NCBI RefSeq assembly: GCF_018388425.1 | Contig: NZ_CP074406.1 | Location: 3,799,827-3,863,826 of the forward strand | Direction: 5' to 3' | Origin: Nocardioides faecalis | GTDB lineage: Bacteria > Actinomycetota > Actinomycetes > Propionibacteriales > Nocardioidaceae | DNA: 64,000 bases | Part shown: piece by piece, positions 43,957 through 53,560 of the stretch | How the letters are laid out: the number at the start of each line of letters is the position of its first letter | Numbering within the stretch: position 1 is the first letter of the stretch | Program-made: the position numbers and the translations under genes | Notes under the pieces: model-generated | What the model was told of the DNA's origin: nothing | What the model saw: only the letters and a program-made list of their open reading frames with translations | Database searches by the model: none

Positions 43957-46317
43957 GTGCATCTGAGCCCTGTCACCCTCCGTCGCCTCGCCGGCGCCGT
44001 GGGTGCGGTGGTGCTCACCGTGACCGCGACCACCCTTCCCGCGAACGCCGAGCCGCGCGACGACACGATCTCCCCCTCCCTCCTCGCGCCCGGCTCCCCG
44101 GTCGGCTCCCCGAGCTCCGAGGGTGTCTCCCAGCGGGACGGACAGGTCAGCCGGGGCACCGCTCGCGCACCGAGCACCGAGGACGACACCGACACCGCGC
44201 CACTGAGCCTGACGATCGACCGGCTCACCCCCGGCGAGCTGCCGCGCCGCGGCCCGCTGGAGGTGCGCGGCACCGTCACGAACTCCACGCTGGAGACCTG
44301 GCGCGACATCTCGCTGTTCCCCATCTTCAACGCCGGCTCCGACTGCGCGAGCGCGTCGTGCGCGCCCGTGATGACCACCTCCGCACAGCTGGCGGCCGCG
44401 GTGGAGACCGACCCGGAGACCCCCCTCGCGGTGCGCAACGTGGAGACCAGCGACGAGATCGAGCTGCTGACGCCGGGCCAGACGGCGTCGTACTCGCTGA
44501 GGATCCCGCAGCGCGAGCTGCGCCGGATCTTCGGGAAGAGACCCACCCCGGGCGTCTACTGGTTCGGGGTGCACGCACTGGGCGCCAGCCTGACCAACCC
44601 CTACGACAACCTCGCCGACGGCCGGGCGCGCACCTTCCTGCCGTACGTGCCCGGCTCCACCGACGCCGTGGTGGACACCGCGGTGGTGCTGCCTCTGCGC
44701 GCAGCGATCACCCGTACGGCCGACGGCGCGCTCGCGCGCACCGCCGACTGGCTCGAGGCGCTCAGCCTCGACGGCACCCTCGGCGGACCGCTCGCCTTCG
44801 GCACCGCAGCGGGCGACCGGCCGATGTCGTGGCTGGTCGACCCCGCGGTTCCGGACGCGGTGCGCAACCTGGCCTCGGGCAACCCGGCGCGCGCCATCCG
44901 CCAGCTGCCGGACCCCGACCTCGAGCCGACCACCGAGACGCCGGACACCACCGCCACCGACGAGCCCGGCGAGGACGACGGGGACGGCACGTCGCAGGAC
45001 CGGCTGCCCGACACCGACCCGCTCGTCCTCTCCGCCCGCTCCTGGTTGGCCCAGGCGCGAGCGGTGGTGCCCGACGACGCGGTGCTCGGCCTGCCGTTCG
45101 GAGACCCGGACATCTCCTCGGCCGCCGAGTTCCTGCCCGAGCTGTACCCGATCGCCCGCCGCTACCCCGGCGTCGAGCTGACCGACTGGGGCGTGGACGC
45201 CACCCGCGCCGTCGCGTCCCCCGACGGCTACCTGGACCCCGCCGCCCTGGAGACGGTCGACGACGGCGCGGTGATCATCTTGGCCGACGGCATGTTCGAC
45301 GTGGAGTCCTTCTCCGAGACCCCGCGCAGCGACAGCCTGATCGGGGAGAGCCCGGTCGTGCCCGCCGAGCGCGGCGCCGCCCAGGGCGGCCCCGGCCCCG
45401 ACGCGCGCAAGGCGCCGGTCGCGCTGCGCCAACGCATCCTCAGCGAGGCCGCTCTGCGCGCCCTCGACGCCGCCGACGAGGACCCTGCGCCGCTGACCGT
45501 GGTGCTCCCGGCCACCCTCGACGCCGACGGCAGCGCCGCGTTCTGGGACGGCCTGGAGACCGACTGGCTGCGGCTGCGCACCGTCGCCGAGCTCACCGTC
45601 CCCGCGCCGGGGGACGCACCGGCCGCGCAGCGCCAGCTCGACCTCGAGGACCTCGTCTACCCCGCCGACCGCGAGCGCCGCGAGATCAGCCGCGGCGTGA
45701 TGACCGAGGCCGACCGGCTGATCCAGGCCGCCCACTCCCTGCAGTCCATCCTCGGTGACCGCTACGACATCGGTGCCGAGCTCACCGGCGAGGCGTTGAC
45801 CGGCACCTCCTTCGAGCTGCGCCGCGACGACGGCGTCCAGGCCCGGCTGGCCCGCGCCCACCAGTGGGTCACCGAGCGCCTCGCGATGATCAGCGTGGAG
45901 ACCCCCAACGGGGTGACCCTGTCGGGGCGCTCCGGCGGCTTCAGCGTCGCGCTGCGCAACGACCTGCCGCACCCGGTGACGGTGAACCTGTCGGCGACCA
46001 CCGACGACGGAGCCAGGATCGAGGTGCCCAACCCGATCCAGCTCGCCGCGAACAGCCGCACCTCGGTGCCGATCAGCGCCGAGCTGCTGCGCACCGGGGT
46101 GCACAACGTGGCCTTCCGCGTCACCGACGCCGAGGGCACCGCGATCAGCGGCGTGGAGACCCTCCCGCTGCGCTCGGGCCGGGTGGGCGCGGTGATCTGG
46201 GTGATCATCGGCACCGGCGCGGCGATCCTCTTCCTGGCGATCGGGATCCGGCTGCGTCGGCGCATCCGCGACCACCGCCACCCGGACGAGGCCCAGGCTC
46301 AGGCGGGACCGGCATGA
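43957..46317 (+). CDS. DUF6049-family secreted membrane-anchored protein
   Basis: This 786-residue protein has a signal peptide (LRRLAGAVGAVVLTVTATTLPANA) and a long extracytoplasmic region. A C-terminal membrane helix lies near residues 745-768 (AVIWVIIGTGAAILFLAIGI), followed by a basic tail. It matches the large actinobacterial protein conserved between pcnA and murJ (Rv3909 position), whose function is unknown. Internal features include an early Ig-like domain and a segment with GVELTDWGVDATRAVA. It overlaps murJ (ATGA), so the two are coupled, suggesting a role in envelope assembly. Confidence 0.87.
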   Translation: MHLSPVTLRRLAGAVGAVVLTVTATTLPANAEPRDDTISPSLLAPGSPVGSPSSEGVSQRDGQVSRGTARAPSTEDDTDTAPLSLTIDRLTPGELPRRGPLEVRGTVTNSTLETWRDISLFPIFNAGSDCASASCAPVMTTSAQLAAAVETDPETPLAVRNVETSDEIELLTPGQTASYSLRIPQRELRRIFGKRPTPGVYWFGVHALGASLTNPYDNLADGRARTFLPYVPGSTDAVVDTAVVLPLRAAITRTADGALARTADWLEALSLDGTLGGPLAFGTAAGDRPMSWLVDPAVPDAVRNLASGNPARAIRQLPDPDLEPTTETPDTTATDEPGEDDGDGTSQDRLPDTDPLVLSARSWLAQARAVVPDDAVLGLPFGDPDISSAAEFLPELYPIARRYPGVELTDWGVDATRAVASPDGYLDPAALETVDDGAVIILADGMFDVESFSETPRSDSLIGESPVVPAERGAAQGGPGPDARKAPVALRQRILSEAALRALDAADEDPAPLTVVLPATLDADGSAAFWDGLETDWLRLRTVAELTVPAPGDAPAAQRQLDLEDLVYPADRERREISRGVMTEADRLIQAAHSLQSILGDRYDIGAELTGEALTGTSFELRRDDGVQARLARAHQWVTERLAMISVETPNGVTLSGRSGGFSVALRNDLPHPVTVNLSATTDDGARIEVPNPIQLAANSRTSVPISAELLRTGVHNVAFRVTDAEGTAISGVETLPLRSGRVGAVIWVIIGTGAAILFLAIGIRLRRRIRDHRHPDEAQAQAGPA

Positions 46318-48110
46318 GCCGCGGGAAGCGCCGGGCCCAGGGTCCGGCACCGGAGACGGCACCGGACCCGACGCAGGACCCCGGCGGCGACCCGGTCGCC
46401 GACCAGGGCGGTGATCCCGGCACCGAGGTGGTGGACCCCGCCGCGGGCACCGAGCAGCGCAGCATCCTCGCCAACACCGCGGTGATGGCCGCGGGCACGG
46501 TGGTGTCCCGGCTCAGCGGCTTCGTCCGCAACGCGCTGCTCGCGGCGGCGCTCGGCGTGTCGCTGCACGCCGACATCTTCACCGTCGCCAACACGCTGCC
46601 GAACATGCTCTACATCCTGCTCGCCGGCGGCGTGTTCAACGCCGTGCTGGTGCCGCAGCTGGTGCGCTCGATGCAGAACGACCCCGACGGCGGGGCGGCC
46701 TACATCAACCGGGTGATGACGCTGGCCGGGCTGTTCCTGGCCGGGGTCACCGTGCTGCTGGTGGTGGCCGCGCCCTGGGTGATGAGCCTGCTGCTCAGCA
46801 GCCAGTACGACGAGCCCGCGCTGGCCGAGGCGCGCTGCTCGGCGATCGACTTCGCCCGCTACTGCCTGCCGCAGGTCTTCTTCTACGGCATGTTCGTGCT
46901 GATCGGGCAGGTGCTCAACGCCCGCGGCCGGTTCGGGCCGATGATGTGGGCGCCGATCGCGAACAACGTCATCTCCGTCGGTGTGCTGGTCGCCTACCTG
47001 TTCGTCTTCGGCGCCGCGACCCCGGCCGAGCAGGAGGGCCCGTTCACCCCGGGCCAGGAGCTGCTGCTCGGGCTCGGGTCCACCGCCGGCATCGCCGCCC
47101 AGCTGCTGATCCTGGTGCCCTACCTGCGCTCCGCCGGCGTGCGCTACCGGCCCCGCTTCGACTTCCGCGGCGTCGGCCTGGGCCACACGATGCGTCTGGG
47201 CATCTGGACCGTGCTGTTCGTGATCGTCAACCAGATCGCCTACGTCGTCGTGGTCAAGCTCGCCTCCGGCGGTACGGCGTCCTCGGACGCGGGCACCGGC
47301 ATCACCATCTACTCCAGCGTGATGCTGGTGGTGATGGTGCCGCACTCGATCATCACCGTCTCCCTGGCCACCGCGATCCTGCCGCGCCTGTCGGCGGCCG
47401 CCGCGGAGGACGACCCCGGCCGGCTGGGCGCCACGCTCGGCAGCACGCTGCGCACCGCGCTCGCGGTCGTCGTACCGTTCGCGGCGCTGCTGCCGGCGGT
47501 GGCGATGCCGGTCTCGCAGGTGATCTGGGGCCACGGCGCGACCGCCGACCGCTACGACCGGTTCGAGACGTCGATGATCCTGTTCGGGGTCGGTGTCGTG
47601 GCGTTCACGGTGCACTACCTGGTGCTGCGCGGCTTCTACGCCCTGGAGCTGACCCGGCTGGTCTTCTTCGTGCAGTGCGCGATCGCGGCCACCAACATCG
47701 TCCTGGCCACCGTGCTGGTGCGCAGCAACGACGCGGCCCAGACCGCACCGATGCTGGTGCTGGCCTACACCGGCGCCTACGCGGTCGGCTCGGTGATCTC
47801 CGCGGCCGTCCTCGTGCGCCGGCTGCGCCGCGCCGGTGCGCCCGCAGCCGACGTACGCGAGTGGGTCGGCTTCGTGGCCCGGCTGCTGGTCGCCGCCGCC
47901 GTGGTCGGCGGGGTGGGCCTGCTGCTGGAGCTGGTGGTCCGCGACACCCTCGCCGAGCTGGGCACCGACTCGTGGTGGTGGTCGCTCGTCGAGCTGGGCA
48001 TCGTCGGCACGGGTGCCGGTGGCGCCTTCCTCGCCGCGGCGAGCATGCTGCGGCTGCGCGAGGTCACCTCCGTCCTCGGGCTCGTGCAGAGCCGGCTGCG
48101 GCGCCGCTAG
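46314..48110 (+). CDS. murJ: Lipid II flippase MurJ
   Basis: This 598-residue protein has about fourteen transmembrane segments and moves lipid II across the membrane. Landmarks are VVSRLSGFVRNALLAAALGVS near residue 63, ANTLPNMLYILLAGGVFNAVLVPQLVRSM near 93 and YCLPQVFFYGMFVLIGQVLNARGRFGPMMWAPIANN near 183. An acidic N-terminal tail of about 50 residues precedes the first helix. Unlike the mycobacterial MviN, it lacks a fused pseudokinase; that domain is encoded separately just downstream. Confidence 0.95.
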   Translation: MSRGKRRAQGPAPETAPDPTQDPGGDPVADQGGDPGTEVVDPAAGTEQRSILANTAVMAAGTVVSRLSGFVRNALLAAALGVSLHADIFTVANTLPNMLYILLAGGVFNAVLVPQLVRSMQNDPDGGAAYINRVMTLAGLFLAGVTVLLVVAAPWVMSLLLSSQYDEPALAEARCSAIDFARYCLPQVFFYGMFVLIGQVLNARGRFGPMMWAPIANNVISVGVLVAYLFVFGAATPAEQEGPFTPGQELLLGLGSTAGIAAQLLILVPYLRSAGVRYRPRFDFRGVGLGHTMRLGIWTVLFVIVNQIAYVVVVKLASGGTASSDAGTGITIYSSVMLVVMVPHSIITVSLATAILPRLSAAAAEDDPGRLGATLGSTLRTALAVVVPFAALLPAVAMPVSQVIWGHGATADRYDRFETSMILFGVGVVAFTVHYLVLRGFYALELTRLVFFVQCAIAATNIVLATVLVRSNDAAQTAPMLVLAYTGAYAVGSVISAAVLVRRLRRAGAPAADVREWVGFVARLLVAAAVVGGVGLLLELVVRDTLAELGTDSWWWSLVELGIVGTGAGGAFLAAASMLRLREVTSVLGLVQSRLRRR

Positions 48111-48248
48111 TCCTCTGGGGCAGGAGCCCCGTGATCCCTCGCACGTCACCCGGCGTGGTGAGCGGGGAGGCGAGCAGGCGGCCCACGCACGACCCCCGAG
48201 AGAGCCGTCTCCGGCACTAGGATGAGGGCCGACCAGAGAGGGTGGTAG

Positions 48249-50291
48249 GTGCCGACGTCCACGCGTTCCGGTGACGTGCTCTCCGGCCGTTATCGGTTGA
48301 TCGACCTGCTGAGCGAGAGTGGCGGCGGGCGCTTCTGGCGTGCCCGCGACACGGTGCTGGAACGGTTCGTGGCGCTGCACGTCATCCCCGAGAGCGACCC
48401 CCGGGCGCCCGCCCTGCTGGAGGCGGCACGCACCTCCGCCGCCGTGGTGGACCCCCGGATCCTGCGTGTCCTCGACGCCAAGGCCGAGGACGGCCACTGC
48501 TTCGTGGTCAACGAGTGGGGCACCGGCATCTCCCTCGACATCCTGGTCACCCACGCCGGGCCGCTGGAGGCGCACAATGCCGCCTGGCTGGTGGCCGACG
48601 TCGCGGACGCGCTCGCCCAAGCCCACGACGCCGGCGTGACGCACGGCCGGCTCAACCCCGAGAACGTGCTCATCGACGGCTACGGCGCGGTGCGGATCAT
48701 CGGCATGTGCGTGGACGCCGCGCTGCACGGCCTCTCGCCCGGCGACGTCCAGGGCGACCTCGACGACCTCGGCGGGCTGCTCTACTGCGCGCTGACCGGC
48801 ACCTGGCCGGGCCCCTCGGGCTCCATCGTCCCGGCCGCGCCCCGAGAGGGCGACTGCTTCCTCAGCCCCCGCCAGGTCCGGGCCGGCGTGCCGAAGCCGC
48901 TGGACCTGATGTGGCGCGAGCTCAGCGACCCCGCCCTGCGCCGACCGGCGTCGGGACGTCGTACGACGCGGCGGCGCCGCTCGGATGCCTCCGAGGCGTC
49001 CGGGGCGCACCGGATCGCCGCCGAGCTGCTCGACTTCGTCGGCGACCCGACCCACATGCAGGAGTCGTTGGCGCGCGCCATCCCGCCGATCAACCAGATC
49101 CGGCCGGTGTGGCTGCCGGCGATGAGCGACCCGTTGCCGCACGACGCCTCTCAAGACGACATCCCCGTGGTGCCGCCCGTGCGCCGAGGCGACGCCGCCG
49201 ACACTGACGACACTGCCGCCGGCACCCCCGAGCAGGCTGACGTGTCCGATGCCGGGACCGACCTGCCCGAGGACCAGCCGCGGACCGAGGTCAACAGCGT
49301 CGCGGAGGTGCCCACGGAGGCCGGGATGCCGGTGTTCCAGGGTGAGGACGTGACGTGGCTGCGCACCCGCAGCACGCCGCCGCCTCCGCCGCCGCCGTTC
49401 GAGGCCCCGCCGGAGCGACCGCTGTTCGCGCCCGACCCTCCCGGCGGCCGAGCGCATCGGCGCACCGGCGCGACCGACCGAGCCGACACCGCGCACGTCG
49501 GCGGACCCGACGACGAGGGCCGCCCGCCGGGGGGCTACTGGCCGTGGGAGGCCGGCGCCCCGCTCGTCGGCGACCCCCTCGTCGGCGAGGAGCTCGAGAC
49601 CGAGGAGCACCCGGTGGTGCCCGGCCGCTCCTGGCTGCGGCTGGCGATGGCGGTCGGGCTGGCGCTGCTGGTGCTGTGCGCGGTGGCCGTGGCGTTCAAC
49701 CTCGGCCGGGGCCGCACCTTGCTCGGCACGGAGAACGACGCGGAGCCGGAGTCGTCGCCGGCCGCGACCGCCTCGCCGACCCCGCTGCGCACCGTCGACG
49801 TCCGCGACTTCGACCCGTTCGGGGAGGACGGGGCGGAGAACCCCGAGTCCGTGCCGAACGTGCTCGACGGCGACGTGAGCACGACCTGGAACACGCAGAC
49901 CTACAAGGACCAGTTCGGCGGCCCGCGCGGCCTCAAGGACGGGGTGGGCCTGCTGCTCGACCTCGGCGAGGTGCGCGAGGTGCGCGAGGTCGACGTACGT
50001 CTGGCCGGGCCCGGCGAGAGCACCGTCGAGCTCTACGTCTCCGACGAGCCCCCCGACGGGGCTCCCGAGGGTGAGCCCGCGGCGACCGCCACCGGCGCAG
50101 GGCGCCTGACCCTGGTCCCCGGCCCCTCCACGACCGAAGGTGACGCGGGTGACAGCACGGCGCCCGGCGACGACGGTTCGTCGGCCGAGGCACTCAGCGG
50201 CCGCTACGTTGTCCTGTGGTGGACGGCCCTGCCGAAGGTCCCCGACGGCTTCCGGGCCGAGATATCCGAGGTGGTGGTCCGTGCGCAGTGA
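48249..50291 (+). CDS. Membrane-anchored pseudokinase with C-terminal beta-sandwich domain
   Basis: This 680-residue protein starts with a Ser/Thr-kinase-like domain (about 10-255) that lacks key residues. The ATP-binding Lys position reads FVALHVI, the catalytic loop is HGRLNPENV instead of HRDLKPxN, and no DFG is seen (IIGMCVD). A disordered Pro/Asp-rich linker follows, then a transmembrane helix near 465-485. The external domain (about 515-680) with VPNVLDGDVSTTWNTQTY and LGEVREVREVDVRL resembles a discoidin-like sandwich. In mycobacteria the pseudokinase is fused to MurJ and binds FhaA. Here it is free-standing. Confidence 0.87.
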   Translation: MPTSTRSGDVLSGRYRLIDLLSESGGGRFWRARDTVLERFVALHVIPESDPRAPALLEAARTSAAVVDPRILRVLDAKAEDGHCFVVNEWGTGISLDILVTHAGPLEAHNAAWLVADVADALAQAHDAGVTHGRLNPENVLIDGYGAVRIIGMCVDAALHGLSPGDVQGDLDDLGGLLYCALTGTWPGPSGSIVPAAPREGDCFLSPRQVRAGVPKPLDLMWRELSDPALRRPASGRRTTRRRRSDASEASGAHRIAAELLDFVGDPTHMQESLARAIPPINQIRPVWLPAMSDPLPHDASQDDIPVVPPVRRGDAADTDDTAAGTPEQADVSDAGTDLPEDQPRTEVNSVAEVPTEAGMPVFQGEDVTWLRTRSTPPPPPPPFEAPPERPLFAPDPPGGRAHRRTGATDRADTAHVGGPDDEGRPPGGYWPWEAGAPLVGDPLVGEELETEEHPVVPGRSWLRLAMAVGLALLVLCAVAVAFNLGRGRTLLGTENDAEPESSPAATASPTPLRTVDVRDFDPFGEDGAENPESVPNVLDGDVSTTWNTQTYKDQFGGPRGLKDGVGLLLDLGEVREVREVDVRLAGPGESTVELYVSDEPPDGAPEGEPAATATGAGRLTLVPGPSTTEGDAGDSTAPGDDGSSAEALSGRYVVLWWTALPKVPDGFRAEISEVVVRAQ

Positions 50292-50991
50292 GATGAGCGA
50301 CGCCGACCTCCTCGCCGCGCACGTGGCCGGCGATCCTGAGGCGTTCGGCGTCCTCGTCGCCCGGCACCGCGACCGGCTCTGGGCGGTGGCACTGCGGACC
50401 TGCGGCGACCCCGAGACCGCTGCCGACGGGCTGCAGGACGCGCTGGTCGCGGCCTTCCGCCGGGCCGGCTCGTTCCGCGGCGACGCGGCCGTGACCACCT
50501 GGCTGCACCGGGTGGTGGTCAACGCCTGCCTGGACCGCCTGCGCGCCGCCCAGGTACGACGCGCCGAGCCGCTGCCCGAGGACCTCGACGACCTCGCCGA
50601 GGTCCGCCGTGGCCCGCGGGCCACCCCCGCTCACGCCGTCGACCCCGCCGAGCGGGTCGTCGCCGACGAGCAGCGGTCCCGGGTGCAGGCCGCGCTGGCC
50701 GAGCTGCCCCCCGTCCAGCGGGCGGCCGTGGTGCTGGTGGACATGGAGGGCTACCCCGTCGCCGAGGTGGCCCAGATCCTCGACTGCGCCGAGGGCACCG
50801 TGAAGAGCAGGTGCTCGCGCGCCCGTGCCCGGCTGGCCGTGCTCCTGGCCGACGTGCTCGACGTCTCCGACGAGCCGGTACCGGCCTCCGCGGCGGTGCC
50901 GCAGGTGGTGGGGAACCCCGCGACGGATCCCCTCGTCTCAGGGATGGCGACGCGCGGGCCGCCACCGGCGAGCCCGCCGACCTTCGACTGA
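50281..50991 (+). CDS. sigM: ECF-type RNA polymerase sigma factor (SigM-like)
   Basis: This 236-residue sigma factor has region 2 (EAFGVLVARHRDRLWAVALRTCGDPETAADGLQDALVAAFRRAGSF, quoted in part: AADGLQDALVAAFRRAGSF) and region 4 (ALAELPPVQRAAVVLVDMEG, EVAQILDCAEGTVKSRCSRA). Its position upstream of trxB-trxA matches SigM of mycobacteria and SigT-type factors elsewhere, which respond to envelope or oxidative stress. GTG 50281 overlaps the pseudokinase stop and has GAGG upstream; ATG 50293 is an in-frame alternative. The next gene is an anti-sigma-like membrane protein. Confidence 0.9.
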   Translation: MRSEMSDADLLAAHVAGDPEAFGVLVARHRDRLWAVALRTCGDPETAADGLQDALVAAFRRAGSFRGDAAVTTWLHRVVVNACLDRLRAAQVRRAEPLPEDLDDLAEVRRGPRATPAHAVDPAERVVADEQRSRVQAALAELPPVQRAAVVLVDMEGYPVAEVAQILDCAEGTVKSRCSRARARLAVLLADVLDVSDEPVPASAAVPQVVGNPATDPLVSGMATRGPPPASPPTFD

Positions 50992-51040
50992 ACCGTCCCC
51001 CTGCCGCGCAGGGCCGGACGGCCCACCCACAGGGGAACCC

Positions 51041-51958
51041 ATGACCGACCCGCACGATCAGCCGGCCGACGAGCCCGAGGCGCGCGACCGCGACACCGAT
51101 CTCGACACCGATCTCGACACCGACCTCGACACGGGCCGCGGCGAGCCGAGTGACGACCCGCCGCTGAGCCCGCAGGCCGAGGACGCCGTACGACGCGCCC
51201 TGGCGAAGGCCGGCGGGCCCGAGCCGATGCCCGGTGAGGTCGCCGACCGGCTCGACGCGGTGATCGCCTCGCTGGCCGCCGAGCGGGCCGCGATCCCGCC
51301 GATCTCGCACGCCGAGGGCATCGGCCCGGTCCGTCTCGACGCCGCGGCCCGACGCCGCCGCAACCGGGGCCGGCTGCTGCTCGCCGCCGCGGCGGTGACG
51401 GTCGTCGGCGTGGTCGGCGTGGGCGTGGCGACGGAGTCGGGCACCGACGACCTCACGGCCGCGGACCAGATCTCCGAGAGCGGCCCCGCACGCAACGAGC
51501 CGCTGGACGGCGACGCCCCGTCGGAGTCCGCGGACGGTGGCGACGCGGGCGCCCGGAAGAACGACCGCTCCGACGAGGCGGCGTCTCCCGAGAGCACCGA
51601 CCTCGGTGCGACGGTGCCGCCGGTCGCGCCGTACGTCCGGCCCAGCCGGGTCACCACGGACGGCCCCCTGCGCGAGGTGCGGCCCGACCACCTGCACGAG
51701 GACCTCGTGGCGCTGCAGCACGTCTCGCTGCCGGACCCCTCCGACGCCGACTACTCCGGCACCCGGCTGCACGCGCCGGAGGCGTTCATGTGCGCCCCCG
51801 CGCCGCTCGGGCGCGGCTTCCTGGTCGCGGTGGAGTACGACGGACGCCCGGCGATCGTCGCGTTCCGCGAGCCGGTCGGCTCCACCCAGGCCGCGGAGGT
51901 GCTGGCCTGCGGCACCGGGGACGTGCTGCACTCCACCACGCTGCCCGTGACCGGCTGA
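51041..51958 (+). CDS. Putative anti-sigma-like transmembrane protein
   Basis: This 305-residue protein sits just after the sigma gene and has the layout of a regulatory membrane protein. The cytoplasmic N-terminus is acidic with DTDL repeats and an amphipathic segment (SPQAEDAVRRALAKAG). One membrane helix lies near 109-128 (RLLLAAAAVTVVGVVGVGVA). An extracytoplasmic domain has two cysteines near its end (FMCAPAPLGR, EVLACGTGD). It lacks a visible zinc anti-sigma HxxxCxxC motif, so its anti-sigma role rests mainly on position. Confidence 0.75.
   Translation: MTDPHDQPADEPEARDRDTDLDTDLDTDLDTGRGEPSDDPPLSPQAEDAVRRALAKAGGPEPMPGEVADRLDAVIASLAAERAAIPPISHAEGIGPVRLDAAARRRRNRGRLLLAAAAVTVVGVVGVGVATESGTDDLTAADQISESGPARNEPLDGDAPSESADGGDAGARKNDRSDEAASPESTDLGATVPPVAPYVRPSRVTTDGPLREVRPDHLHEDLVALQHVSLPDPSDADYSGTRLHAPEAFMCAPAPLGRGFLVAVEYDGRPAIVAFREPVGSTQAAEVLACGTGDVLHSTTLPVTG
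51092..51133. repeat. 12-base tandem repeat encoding DTDL
   Basis: The unit GACACCGATCTC occurs at 51092, 51104 and, with one change, 51116, followed by a partial copy. It adds DTDL units to the cytoplasmic tail of the anti-sigma-like protein. Confidence 0.85.
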
Positions 51959-52032
51959 GACCCTGCGGTCCCCATCAGACGGGCCAGACAGCCCGGACGG
52001 CGGGCACCCGGGACGCCGGGAATCCTGAGCCC

Positions 52033-52038
52033 TACGAT
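52033..52038 (+). promoter_or_regulatory. Candidate -10 box upstream of trxB
   Basis: TACGAT lies 56 bases before the trxB start, which has its own GGGGAG ribosome binding site. This would give a leadered transcript of trxB and trxA. Confidence 0.4.
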
Positions 52039-52094
52039 CTCGTTGAACCGATGTACGTGCCGACCTGCAAGCGAACCACTCCTGGGGAGTCCCA

Positions 52095-53084
52095 TTGACC
52101 AGCGTCACCTCCGAGACCCGCAACGTGATCGTGATCGGCTCCGGCCCCTCGGGCTACACGGCCGCGATCTACGCCGCGCGCGCCCAGCTGAACCCGCTCG
52201 TCTTCGAGGGCTCGGTCACCGCCGGCGGTGCGCTGATGAACACCACCGAGGTGGAGAACTTCCCCGGCTTCCGTGACGGCATCCAGGGCCCGGCGCTGAT
52301 GGACGAGATGCGGGCCCAGGCGGAGCGCTTCGGTGCCGAGCTCATCGCCGACGACGTGGTCGAGGTCGACCTGACCGGCTCGGTGAAGGTGGTCAAGACC
52401 GCCACCGACACCTACACCGCGAAGGCGGTCATCCTGGCCACCGGGTCGGGCTACCGCAAGCTCGAGCTGCCCAACGAGGAGAAGCTGTCGGGCCGCGGTG
52501 TGTCCTACTGCGCCACCTGCGACGGGTTCTTCTTCCGCGAGCAGCACATCGCCGTCGTCGGCGGTGGTGACTCCGCGGTCGAGGAGGCCACCTTCCTGAC
52601 CCGCTTCGGCTCCAAGGTCTCCCTGATCGTGCGCCGCGACGAGCTGCGCGCCTCCAAGATCATGCAGGAGCGCGCCTTCGCGGACCCCAAGCTCGAGATC
52701 GTGTGGAACTCCGTGGTGGAGACCATCAACGGCGAGGACTCCCTGGAGTCGCTGACCCTGCGCAACACCCAGACCGGCGAGACCAGCGAGCTGCCGGCCA
52801 CCGGTCTGTTCATCGCCATCGGCCACGAGCCGCGCTCGGAGCTGCTGACCGGCCAGGTCGACCTCGACGCGAACGGCTACGTGCTGGTCAAGCCCGGCTC
52901 CACCGCCACCAACCTCCCCGGCGTGTTCGCCGCGGGCGACCTGGTCGACCACACCTACCGGCAGGCGATCACCGCTGCCGGCACCGGGTGCTCGGCCGCG
53001 CTGGACGCCGAGCGGTACGTCGCGGAGCTCGAGCACCTCGCCGCCACCGCGACGGCCACCGCCGCGGCGACCGTCGACGCCTGA
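52095..53084 (+). CDS. trxB: Thioredoxin-disulfide reductase
   Basis: This 329-residue flavoprotein reduces thioredoxin with NADPH. The FAD motif GSGPSG lies at residues 15-20, the redox pair CATC at 139-142 and the NADPH motif [15 protein letters not shown] follows near 157. The C-terminal [31 protein letters not shown] is typical. The start is TTG at 52095, with GGGGAG five bases upstream. The C-terminal tail is extended by an Ala/Thr stretch. trxA follows 94 bases downstream. Confidence 0.96.
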   Translation: MTSVTSETRNVIVIGSGPSGYTAAIYAARAQLNPLVFEGSVTAGGALMNTTEVENFPGFRDGIQGPALMDEMRAQAERFGAELIADDVVEVDLTGSVKVVKTATDTYTAKAVILATGSGYRKLELPNEEKLSGRGVSYCATCDGFFFREQHIAVVGGGDSAVEEATFLTRFGSKVSLIVRRDELRASKIMQERAFADPKLEIVWNSVVETINGEDSLESLTLRNTQTGETSELPATGLFIAIGHEPRSELLTGQVDLDANGYVLVKPGSTATNLPGVFAAGDLVDHTYRQAITAAGTGCSAALDAERYVAELEHLAATATATAAATVDA

Positions 53085-53178
53085 CCCAGCCCCGCCCAGC
53101 CCACCGGGGGAATGCGTGCGGTGCGCCGCACGTTGTGCCCTCAGACGTTTGGTTCATCAATCCCGAAGGAGGCCGCCC

Positions 53179-53508
53179 GTGGCCGACAACATCTCCGCCG
53201 TGACCGACGCCGAGTTCGAGGCGCAGGTCCTCAAGTCCGACAAGCCCGTTCTCGTGGACTTCTGGGCCGAGTGGTGCGGCCCGTGCCGCCAGGTCGCCCC
53301 GATCCTCGACGAGATCGCCGGCCAGCACGGTGACAAGGTCACCTTCTTGAAGATGAACGTCGACGAGAACCCGGTGACCCCGGCGTCGTACCGCGTCACC
53401 GGCATCCCGACCATCAACGTCTACTCCGGTGGCGAGGTCGTGAAGACCATCGTCGGCGCCAAGCCGAAGGCCGCCATCCTCAAGGACCTCGCCGAGTTCA
53501 TCGGCTGA
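53179..53508 (+). CDS. trxA: Thioredoxin
   Basis: This 109-residue thioredoxin has the active site WCGPC at residues 32-36 and the cis-Pro in GIPTINVY. It reduces protein disulfides and is recycled by the preceding reductase. The GTG at 53179 has GAAGGAGG upstream. A 16-base-stem terminator follows its stop. Confidence 0.96.
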   Translation: MADNISAVTDAEFEAQVLKSDKPVLVDFWAEWCGPCRQVAPILDEIAGQHGDKVTFLKMNVDENPVTPASYRVTGIPTINVYSGGEVVKTIVGAKPKAAILKDLAEFIG

Positions 53509-53523
53509 GTCCCCGCAGCACCG

Positions 53524-53560
53524 AGAGAGCCCCCGGACCGCTCAGGTCCGGGGGCTCTCT
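53524..53560. terminator. Bidirectional terminator shared by trxA and convergent GNAT gene
   Basis: AGAGAGCCCCCGGACC (53524-53539) pairs perfectly with its inverse at 53545-53560 around GCTCA. It is 16 bases past the trxA stop. The last codons and stop of the convergent acetyltransferase gene lie inside the right arm and loop. Confidence 0.88.

Noticed and set aside
46299..50624. Very long open frame on the minus strand
   Set aside because: It is antisense to murJ, the pseudokinase and the sigma gene, has Arg/Gly/His-rich composition and no family features; high GC makes such shadow frames common.
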